From NCBI RefSeq assembly GCF_014905175.1, contig NC_057788.1:23964154-24028153 (forward strand): DNA of 64,000 nucleotides. Direction: 5' to 3'. Positions 9,677 through 19,490 of the stretch are shown piece by piece. Below the pieces are notes generated by a model that worked only from the letters and a program-made list of their open reading frames with translations, was not told the DNA's origin and searched no databases. The position numbers were made by a program, and so were the translations under genes. Position 1 is the first letter of the stretch; each line of letters begins with the position of its first letter. This stretch comes from Aphidius gifuensis (lineage: Eukaryota; Arthropoda; Insecta; Hymenoptera; Braconidae).

Positions 9677-11260
9677 CTACTACTACTACTACTCCAAGGC
9701 CAACAAATACAACAAATACGACGGTACCATTTAACCCAAGACCATGCGAGTTATCTATACATGAGGGAAATAAATATACACATGAGTGTCAATGTGCGAA
9801 ATATTATATTTGTAACAGTGACAGAGAATTAGAACTCAAGATCTGTCAAGTTGGTTATGAATTTAGTCCATTTAATTATAAATGTGAACCAGCAGATGAA
9901 GCAGGATGTAAGCCACCTAATAAACCTGAACCTGATAATCCAGATTGTCCAAAGGACAATTCTAAAAATGGAACACGCTACCCACATGAATGTTCTTGTA
10001 AGTCATATTACATTTGCTCAAATGGTAAGCAAATAATTCAAGAGTGCGCCGGTCAATTCACATTCAATCCTGTTTTATTGCTTTGTGATGCCACTGAAAA
10101 ACCAAATTGCCAGCCATCGACTCCAGAACCATCAACTCCAGAGCCATCAACTCCAGAACCACCAACTCCAGAGCCACCAACTCCAGAACCACCAACTCCG
10201 GAACCACCAACTCCAGAACCACCAACTCCGGAACCACCAACTCCGGAACCACCAACTCCAGAACCACCAATAACCGAAAAACCATGCACTGCAGATCACT
10301 TATATGACGGGTTTCACTATACCCATGAGTGTAATTGCTCCAAATATTATATTTGTCACAATGGAAATTTAGAAGTCAATATTTGTCCAGATGGTTATAA
10401 ATTCAGTCATTATAATTATGTATGTGAACCAGAAGGTTTTGCAGTATGTCCACATCCAGGATTATTTCCTAATATAACCACTCCAACAGTACCACCAACA
10501 GAACCACCAACAAAACCACCAACGAAACCACCAACAAAACCACCAACAAAACCACCAACAGAACCACCAACGAAACCACCAACAAAACCACCAACGAAAC
10601 CACCAACAAAACCACCAACGGTACCACCAAAATGTAAAGAAGGGGCTAAACATCCTCATGAGTGTGATTGCTCTTTGTATTATATTTGCTCGAATGGACA
10701 AGAGGTACGAGCTGAATGCCCAGCAAATTTAACTTTCAATGCTGATAAATTAAAGTGTGATAATTCCGAAAACCCTCAGTGTCCGACACCTACTCCTCCA
10801 ACACCTACTCCTCCAACACCTGCTCCGCCAAAACCTATATGCGAAGAGGGGTCTTCATATCCTCATGACTGCAGTAAATGCAAGTACTATGTTTGTAAAG
10901 ATGGAATTCTAGTTCTTAAGCGTTGTCCGTCCGGTCAAGCTTTTGATATAAATACTGGAAGATGTGAATTCAAAGATTACCCTTGTGAAAATTACGATGC
11001 AAAGTGTGGAATATCTCAATCTACCGAACCTACAGCAAAAAATTCTGGTGATACTAAAAAATATACTTATCTTCGGATTGTATATGCATTAATGGTAAGA
11101 TGATTTTTGAAAAGTTATATATCTAAATATATTCTCTAATTTATTCTGTTAGTATATACTTTGTTTTTTTTATTATTATAATCATAAATGATTCATGTAT
11201 ATATAATTGTCATTTAATTTATTTCAGGCTACCATCAAGAAATTCATCTCGTTCACATAA
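9012..11260 (+). CDS. Peritrophin-like protein with six CBM14 domains and repeat linkers
   Basis: Exons 9012-9018 (ATGAATT), 9269-11094 and 11228-11260 give 621 residues. The signal peptide is MNYWWIITIVAIIKLSVVE. Six type-2 chitin-binding domains lie at about residues 59-119, 162-216, 229-283, 342-396, 458-507 and 527-575. Most have the form HECxCxxYYICxNG…C. The linkers are low complexity: a Thr run (about 123-145), TPEPP repeats (about 284-337), TKPP repeats (about 405-455) and TPTPP. They are typical sites for mucin-type O-glycans. The last exon adds ATIKKFISFT, and the donor ATG|GTAAGA at 11094 is strong. Without splicing the frame stops at 11103. The protein probably cross-links chitin fibrils in the peritrophic matrix or cuticle. 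Confidence 0.87.
9628..9694 (+). repeat. ACA/ACT triplet run coding poly-Thr
   Basis: A run of ACA and ACT codons within CBM14 gene 2 encodes about 25 almost unbroken Thr residues. It is likely length-variable between individuals. Confidence 0.8.
10115..10272 (+). repeat. 15-bp coding minisatellite (TPEPP/TPEPS)
   Basis: About ten copies of a 15-base unit of the type CCAACTCCAGAACCA encode the linker before the fourth chitin-binding domain. A second coding repeat of CCAACAAAACCA type lies at about 10495-10630. Confidence 0.8.
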
Positions 11261-11708
11261 GAACCAACAAAAAAAAAAACTTTCATTCAATGTGAAATCT
11301 TCGACAATTTTTTTCTATCACAATGTTTTTATTATTCGGTTACTAATAAAAAAAATTAATAAATAAAGGTTTTTTAAAAGTTTATCATTTATTATTTACC
11401 ACCTGTATCATTTACCTATGCATTATAGATATTCATTTAACATTTTCCTTTTTTGTATAAGTTTCGATAACTTTAATTTAAATAAAACTGTTTTAAAATT
11501 TTTGCCAGCAAATATATTTCATAACATAAATTTATTTACACATTTAAAATAATAATATATGTATGTAATGTATATATTTAAAAAAATAAATAAAAAGATA
11601 ATTGATATAATTTATATTTTCATGAATTGTTTTTTAAAAGCATTTTATATTTATTTTATTTTCCATTGATGATATAATATAGTATTGAATTTTATTATTC
11701 AATTATTT
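11261..11708. other. Convergent 3' interval between CBM14 gene 2 and NPF
   Basis: AT-rich 3' UTR-like DNA with AATAAA signals on the + strand (about 11350-11365). No coding sequence was seen. Confidence 0.45.
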
Positions 11709-12170
11709 TTAAATATATATATCGTTTTTAGGTGTAAATCTATTTTGTAAATTACCAGTTGATTTCAATTGCGTCATTACTTGTCTTATCAATTTATTTA
11801 TATTTTGGACTTTGTATTCATTATCAGATAGTTCAATATTATTATTTCTCACGAGTATCTGACGATAATCATCAGGAATCATTGATTCATCACCGGCTCT
11901 TTTTCCATATCTAAATTTTAAAAAACCCAAAGATTATTTCATAATATTATTACTATTGTTATTTTGATAATTTATTAAATATATTTTAATCTTATTATAC
12001 CTTGCTTTTCCACTTATTGAATAATAATCTTTAACAAGCTCAAGATATTTTTGTAACTCATTAAGATTTGTAAATACTTTTGGTCGTGTTGGTCTTGCCA
12101 TTGCATCTGGCTCACCATTTGTCTCCAAGACAATTGTCATAATGACAATAATCATCAAAATTTTCAGCAT
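11709..12170 (-). CDS. NPF: Neuropeptide F precursor
   Basis: Coding exons 12170-12001 and 11910-11709 give 123 residues. The order is a signal peptide (MLKILMIIVIMTIVLETNG), then a long peptide beginning EPDAMARPTRPKVF, containing LQKYLELVKDYYSISG and ending KARY, then GKR, the amidation and dibasic cleavage site. A C-terminal propeptide follows. The single intron splits the Arg codon of the final RY, the conserved place for an NPF intron. The mature product should be an ARY-amide, as in bees, rather than the ARF/PRF-amide of many insects. It acts on NPF receptors in feeding and reward circuits. An acceptor TTTCAG five bases before the ATG implies a 5' UTR intron. It shares a short divergent interval with CBM14 gene 3. 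Confidence 0.93.
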
Positions 12171-12322
12171 ATTGTCTGAAATATATTTTAAAATTATCAA
12201 CAATGTAAATAATATCTTGTCATCTATAAAATATTTAATAACCTAATGATAAAAATATATATTAAATTTTTCAAACAATTTAATCATCATTATTGATTAT
12301 TTAGTGTGATAAAAATTACCAA

Positions 12323-12329
12323 TATAAAG
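12323..12329 (+). promoter_or_regulatory. TATA box of CBM14 gene 3
   Basis: TATAAAG lies 64 bases before the ATG at 12393, a usual TATA-to-start spacing for a short 5' UTR. Confidence 0.45.
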
Positions 12330-12392
12330 TGCTCTGATTTTTAAAAAAGACGTTATTCTGATTTTAAAATTTAAACTGTAAACAACGATAAA

Positions 12393-12876
12393 ATGAAGAA
12401 TCATTTTGGTAAGTGTTTTTTTTATATTTTTTTACAAAGCTTAATATTAATAATATTAATTAATTGATTTAATATAATTTTCAGTTGTTTTTTGTATTGT
12501 TGCATTATGCTATTTTACAATTGTCTTATCAAATGATGATAAAAAACAAATTTGCATTGGTAAATGTCCACCATCAAATCCAAGCAATGATGTTTATTTT
12601 TTACCACATATGAATTGTAGTAAATTTTGTTCATGCAATTTTGGAAATGCAATTGAATTAGATTGTCCAGCTGGATTACAATATTATCCACAATTACGAG
12701 TTTGTACTTATCCATATGAGGCTAAATGCAATGATAGTTTTGTTCAACCAGGAACAACACCAAGACCAAAACCAGTGCCTACTAAACCAACACCAACACC
12801 AACCCCAACAACACTTGATCCAGATGAATTTAAAAAAATAGTTAAAAAACCACAAACATATTTTAAATTAATTTAA
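12393..12876 (+). CDS. Secreted single-CBM14 chitin-binding protein, Pro-rich tail
   Basis: Exons 12393-12408 and 12485-12876 give 135 residues. The N-terminus MKNHFVVFCIVALCYFTIVLS is a signal peptide, split by the intron as in the two neighbouring chitin binders. One CBM14 domain follows: CIGKCPPSNPSNDVYFLPHMNCSKFCSCNFG…DCPAGLQYYPQLRVCTYPYEAKC. Then come a Thr/Pro-rich linker (TPRPKPVPTKPTPTPTPTT) and a short charged end. It is probably an extracellular chitin-associated protein. It is more diverged than genes 1 and 2, with an extra Cys in the core (CSKFCSC). Confidence 0.85.
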
Positions 12877-15800
12877 ACAAAAAATAATCAAATGTTTAAA
12901 AAAAATTATATATATAATCAACAAAATAATAAAAATTATATATTATAAAACTTTAAATTAAATTCTAAAAATTATTATTGATTATTATTATTTTTTAATT
13001 TATCTTTATGACATGTTTTATTGTAAATTTTTATTGTCTAGTTAACAATTGATGTCTATCATCAAGTGTATTAAAGTCTCTGACAATCTATTATTCTTCT
13101 TTCAAATCGATTGAATAAACAATTGTGTTTGTTATGGATAGACGTTGAAGATTTAATACCTCTGCCCTGAGTATCTAATACCACATCTTATACAAGTACA
13201 AGTACAAACAAATATATTAAAACATTAAGTAAAATAGTAATACAAAAATGTCAAACTTTGACACGGCTAATTTAATATAAAAAAAAAAAATATATATATA
13301 AACTATATATTTAGGACATAAATATATAAACGTAATAAGACATAAAAGTAAAACTATATAGGATTAAATTTAATTGCTGTTTATTTTCGTGCTTTTACCA
13401 CCAATTTATTATTAAATAAAAAAATATTTTATTTTAACTATTAAAAAGCTATTATTTAAAATAATACAATTCTTTTTTTTTTATATAATTTTAATTAAAT
13501 ATATATTTTTTTAAATTTGTATTATAAATTAATAACGCATTCAGTAATTTTTATTATCAAATTGTCAAGCTGAAATAATGTATAGGTATTTTATTTTTAA
13601 AAAATGTAATTATTTGAAAGATAAAAAATCAATTTATCATCTTACCTTATTAATGATGATTATCTCTTGAAAATTTGACACTTGAACACGTGTCAATGAA
13701 ACTTTGAAGCAGGAAATAAAAATATAATAATAATTATAAAGAATTTTTTATATCTTTAGCCAAAAAATATTTGTAATTTTTTCTTTAAATGATTCACGAT
13801 GTAATGTAACTTGTGAAATTGAAACTTATATAACTTTAGAATTGATTTTGAATTTATTTTTTAAATGATTAATAGGATAATGTATTTTTTTTATTTTTTT
13901 TTTTTTAGGAGAACTTGCAAGCTTGCTGATGTTGCGAATATAATAGACCAAGTGATTCCCGCGTATCAACCATATATAGACTTTTATATGACACGACGAC
14001 GCAACGCCAGCGCATTTGACGCACAACCCAATAGAAATTGCTTCTGTGTGCTTAATTTATTTTTTTCTAAGTACCTATATTTTATTTTATATACATAAAT
14101 ATATTGTACACTCATATTATTCATCAGAAATATATATATTTTCATTTTAAAATTGACAATTAAATATTTGCCAAAATTCCAAATGTTCTGTATATAAATT
14201 TCCGGTTTACATTATTAAATTTTGATTAAACAATTAATGTAATGACCACATGGATGATCATAATATAATTTTAGTATTAATTATTCCCTCAGGGTTTTGT
14301 CCAAATTATCCAAAAATGTCATGTATCTATGAAAATTTATTTTTAAACAAACTTATAAATTTCTAGTAAATAAATTCGAAAAATAATAAAACTTTTTATA
14401 AAATTAATAATTCATTTATAAATACAAAAATTAAAAAAACAATAGTATAAATTTTTAAATTAAAAAATAAATAAAATAAATAATGTAATTGAAATGAAAA
14501 AAAAAAATAAAAAAATAATATTGAAATGTTTGATGAACAAATTAACTTCTTTATTCGTAATTATTATTATTTTATTTAAATAAATACAAAAATATGACGA
14601 TATATAAATTGTAAATCAAATGAAAAAATAATAAAGGCAAATAAAATGTATATATAAAATAAATAATAAATAAATATCATGGATGGTATTGTTTGAGTTT
14701 AAATGTCATATAGATATGCATATCCATACGTCTGTCAATGGGGATTAATTCATTCGGATGCGGTGTATTTGATGTATTATTATTTTTATTTTATTTATAT
14801 TTTTTTTTTTCTTAATTATTATTTTTTTTTAATCCAAGGATTCAATAATGCCATATGTTCTATTTTAATTTATTTACAAGATAAGCACAAATTTACGTAC
14901 ATGCATAAGATCGATTATTTGTTTTATAAATTTTTTTAAAATTTTTTTATCCTTACAGATATTTAAGCTGTAAAATTGAAAAGTAATTAAAAACAATTTA
15001 TTTCTTTTTTGATTAAACTATGATCATAAATTGTATCATAAAAGTATTTAGAGGAAAAAGACTTAGGTAAACTGGTAAATGAAATAGAAAGTGAATTTAT
15101 TTGTTATTTAAATGAAAAAAAATGTGTCGAGTATGTTACAAGTTCGAGGGCAAGTATGCTTTAATTAATTGTGCTTGTTGACTCAAGTCATTAAAAAACC
15201 TAAATCAAACAAACAACAACAAAAAATAAAACGAAAAAAAAAAAAAAACTACTTGCATTTTAGTAATTGATACTGCAAAAATAGATTGTAAAAAAATATG
15301 ATGTAATGAAAATATTTAATAATTCTAAATGGTTCTTTATTATTATAATTTTGAAATTTTTTTTTATCACATTTGACAAAAAGCAAATTATTAAAATTAA
15401 TAATAAAACTTAATAAATTAAAAAATTTATATTCCTAGGACTGCATTACATAGGCTAATTTTACTTTCACTAATTGCATATTGATTTTAGTAGTTATAAA
15501 AAAATTCGTTTGACAATATTAAAACAATATTTTATTTCATTCGAAATTCATTATATTATATTAATCATTTTTTCCAATAAAATCATGGAATGTATCAAAA
15601 GATATATTTTTCTAAAAAATGCTAAATTAAAATTATTTATAAAATTTAATGGAAAAAAATTTAATTATTTCGTAAAAATATTTTTTAATACTTGAATCAA
15701 TAAATAAAAAATATATTCTTTATTAAAATAATAAAATATTTGTATAATAACTTTTTGTTTGTTTTGTATATTATTAAAAAAATTCAGTCACTTAAACAAA

Positions 15801-16233
15801 GCGGTCAATGACTGTATAGATTTTATGAAACAACATGTATAAATGCAGAAAAGTTGCAAAAAAAAAAAAGAAAATAAAATGAAAAAAAAAAGCACGAGAG
15901 CATTACACAGCAGCATCATCAGTAGCCAGCAGCTCTCGTAGTAGCCTGGACCATTTAAAAAATTTAAGCAATATTAATTATTTTAATTAAAATCAATTGA
16001 TAAAATTATTTTTATTTAAAAAGTAATTTACAAACTAAAAATTTACATAATTTATTATTACAACAAATATATTATTACGAAAAAATTAACAATACATATT
16101 TTTTTCTTTTGAAATTTAATTTAAAAAAAATAAAAACTAAATTCATTGTCAAATTAACTGTTAAAATAATAATCTATTGAATTTTAAATTTTATTTATTG
16201 TTATTTAAAAATATAAATGATTTTTTTTTGCAG
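12877..16233. other. Intergenic region before the spondin gene
   Basis: 3.3 kb of AT-rich DNA without supported coding sequence. Two GC-richer islands stand out. One is 13910-14045, which follows a TTTTTAG acceptor-like site but has only a short frame. The other is about 15890-15955, with AGCAGCATCATCAGTAGCC containing an initiator-like TCAGT. The second is the best candidate for the promoter and untranslated first exon of the spondin gene. Confidence 0.45.
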
Positions 16234-17830
16234 TGAAGTTCTACACAACTTGGCATTTGTTGTCAATAATATTACTGATAAATGTATATCACATTAAATC
16301 ACAATGTGGATCATCATCTGATAATAAATTAGTGCAGTATAAAATATTATTAAAAACATATTGGTCAAGAGAAAGATTTCCAAAACAATATCCACAATGG
16401 AGTCCTTCAGCTCAATTTGGCAGACTCATTGGTAAGTTTATAATAATAAAGAGACAGTGAAAATAAAATTTACTGGAGTGTGTTTATATTTGCATGATCA
16501 TGGAAGGGAAAATATACTATAAATATACTGCATCCATATACATATATTTCGTACAACTCGCTGATGTTGTTTCTAGATGCATACATTAATTTTTTTCCTT
16601 TTTTACTTCCAACATTAACAAGTCTAAAAAAAAGTATTTAAACACTGATGCTTAGTTTTGATTTTTTTAAATTTTATTTTCAAGGTAAAACACATGATTC
16701 ATCATATTTTTTGTATCACTTGGGTAAAAATCTTCCCTCAGGAACAATGGACTATTTAAAAAATGAAAATTCAAATGATTTAAATATTGATGGTGAAATA
16801 TCAAGTGTACTTGATACATTTGGAGGAACAAAATTATTACGAGGAGAAGGAACAAGTATAACACGTGCATTTCTTGATAGTAATCATACACTTATTAGTA
16901 TTATCATGAGAATTAATCCAAGTCCTGATTGGTTTATTGGCATTGATTCATTTTCTCTGTGTGTCAAAGGAAGATGGATTGATACTGTTACTCTTGAAGT
17001 TTGTTAAACCTCATTAATCATTATCTTTAATCATTTAAATTTAATTATAATTAATTTAAATTTATTTAATTAGTTGGATCCTTTGGATGGCGGTATTGAT
17101 AATGGACTTACTTTTAAATCAAAAAGTGGAACAACAAATTTAAAAAACTTTGTATACAGAATAACATCACGTTATCCAGCTCATCATACAAGTAGTTTTT
17201 ATTATCCAAATTTACCACGATTACCACCAATTGCTACTCTAACTTTTCAAAAAGTAAATTACTTTAATTATCATATTTTAATTATAAAATATAACGCAAA
17301 TTTTATTTTTATATTTAGTTGAAAGAGTATACATTAAATGATGCTTATCATCGACAATCTAAACATCATCAAAATCACATGTACTTTGTCACCAATGACA
17401 ACAAAATTAATTACAGGTATTAATTATATTTTAAATAGTAAATAACACAAACAGATAAATTGATTTATTTTTGAATTATTTTAGATACTGGATTGATGAT
17501 GATAAAGATCTTAAAAAATTAAAAATTATCAAAGAACAAAAAAATAAAAAAAATTCAAAAAATAATAAAAAACATTATCGTTTACGTAAGTAAATTATAA
17601 TTTAATTATTTATTTAATTTTTAATTAGTTTTTTTTTTAAATTAGATTTACCAAGAGATTGTGCAGTTAGTGAATGGAGTTCTTGGAGTGCTTGTACTCG
17701 TACCTGTGGTGTTGGTGAAACTCAAAGATTAAGAAAAATTATTGTTAAACCAAGACGTACTGGTGCACCTTGTCCAACTCTTAAAGACATTAAATGGTGT
17801 GGAAGTATTAAACCATGTAAACAGATATAA
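16234..17830 (+). CDS. Spondin-2/mindin-like secreted protein (spondin + TSP1)
   Basis: Exons 16234-16431, 16685-16998, 17074-17253, 17319-17416, 17485-17585 and 17646-17830. The acceptor TTTGCAG leaves TGAAGTTC at the exon start, so the A of the ATG appears to come from an upstream exon not pinned down here. Signal peptide: KFYTTWHLLSIILLINVYHIKSQ. The spondin_N domain follows (YWSRERFPKQYPQWSPSAQFG, SPDWFIGIDSF, LDPLDGGIDNGLTF, PPIATLTF). Then come a basic linker and one thrombospondin type 1 repeat (EWSSWSACTRTCGVGETQRLRKI…). There is no reelin domain, as in mindin/spondin-2 and unlike F-spondin. It probably acts in extracellular matrix at muscle or nerve surfaces. Codon phase is preserved at every junction. 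Confidence 0.88.
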
Positions 17831-18328
17831 AAATAATAATATTGTCTAATTTAAGTCAATTATAATATACTTGTTGTAAAATTATTTTTAAAAGTACATA
17901 CAACAATTGTTTAATTTACGTGTAATTGTTTGCCAGTGTAGAGCTTGATAGGTCAAACAAACAAAAAAATATATATATTAAATTAAAAAAGTATAAACAT
18001 AATATTACGCATTATTTAATTATTATTTTATTTATTATTTAAATTAAAAAAAACACTGGAGACCTACTTTATCATCAACAGGTAATATTAATTCAAAAAT
18101 AATCCACAGTAGTTCTTTGTACAGTTCAGAGATGGCACTGTGATCGACTAAAATGGCGGCTCAGAAAATAATAATAACAGTTGCAAAAAAAAAATAAATA
18201 AGACACATCAAACTGCATCAAACAGTTTTTGCCATAGAAAATAATGCAAAATAACTTTTTATGGTGTAAATTAAAGTTATAATAATATATTAATCAAATA
18301 AGTTAATTATTTGTAAAAAAAATAAGCC
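17831..18328. other. Interval between spondin and EMC10 genes
   Basis: 3' UTR-like DNA, then the EMC10 promoter region. AAAATGGCGGC at about 18151-18161 resembles the Pho/YY1 core. It also begins a 14-codon open frame (MAAQKIIITV…) that could be an upstream ORF if it is transcribed. Confidence 0.45.
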
Positions 18329-19248
18329 ATGAATTTCGAATTTTTATTGATCTTTTTATTTCACATTTGTACATGTGTCATTGGAGTACGTGTTAATATT
18401 TTCTTGTAATATTTTTCATCATCATTTTGTAATTTATTAAATAATAATTAATTTTATTACAGAGTGAATTGGATTACGATGGTTACTTGCAGCTTCAATT
18501 ATTCCATGCACTGAATGATGATCCTGTTCCAAATTATACAGAGCGTGGCAATATTACTGTGACAAGTATTCGTACTGGAGCATCGACAATTGGCCAAATG
18601 GGACTTCAAGAATCACAAAAGCAAGATTTAATTAAACTTGCTGAAAATAATAGTAAATATCGAATGAAAATTAATGTACGTAGTTCATCTGGCAGTGAAT
18701 CAACATTTTTAACATCAGTGCCAGCAGTAAGTCCTTCAATCTTGTGTTTAAAAAATTTAAAAATATATATAATCAATCAATGAATACGTACTTATAATAA
18801 AATTTTACAGTGTCATTTATTGGGTACTGAACTTGAAGATATATTAGCAATTTGGGTTGATGGATCAGCTCAACCAATATCTATTACACAAATATCACCA
18901 GGACCATGTTCATTATCATCACCACCAACAAATATGTGGACAACAAATGTTGAAGTAAGACATCCTGATGGTGGACCAACTCCAGACACTGCATCTTATA
19001 TTTATAAAATTGAACGTGAAAAAGAAGCCAGAGAACGTGGTGAAACCAAAGATAACAGATCATTTATTGCAAAATATGTAAGATTTTAATTTACAAGCTA
19101 TTTATAATTTCATAGTTCTATATTTTAATAATAATAAATTGTTTTAATTTTTCAGTGGATGTACATTCTTCCTGCTGTCATATTTGTCGTTTTATCATCA
19201 GCAGCAAATCCAGACGCAGCTGGTGGTGGTGGTGGCCAAAGGCAATAA
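18329..19248 (+). CDS. EMC10: ER membrane protein complex subunit 10
   Basis: Exons 18329-18385, 18463-18726, 18811-19077 and 19156-19248 give 226 residues. A signal peptide (MNFEFLLIFLFHICTCVIG) is encoded exactly by exon 1. A luminal beta-rich domain follows (FHALNDD, RGNITVTSIRTGAST, LAENNSKYRMKI). Then come the conserved LEDILAIWVDGSAQPIS and NVEVRHPDGGPTPDTASYI, and a C-terminal membrane segment (WMYILPAVIFVVLSSAAN) with a short Gly-rich tail. EMC10 is part of the EMC insertase that places tail-anchored and multi-pass proteins in the ER membrane. BBS2 starts 243 bases downstream on the same strand. Confidence 0.93.
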
Positions 19249-19490
19249 TATTATTAAGTTAAATTAAAAATATAAAAAAATTAAATTATCATTAAAATAA
19301 TGTAATTCTTTTTGTTAAAGAAAAAATAATAATAATAAAAAATTTACAAATACAAAAGTACACGTCAAATTAAACTTGTAGAGGGGTGAAAAAAAAAAAA
19401 CAAACATAACAAAAATTAATCAATAAACAGACAGGTGAAGCAGGTGAAAGCAGACCTCTATTCACAAATGTTATTTTTCAGTTTTATAAA

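Noticed and set aside
10053..10701. Minus-strand frames of GGSGVGGSGV and WWFCWWF type, and + strand Asn/His/Gln frames
   Set aside because: Shadows of the PT-rich coding repeats of the six-domain chitin binder.
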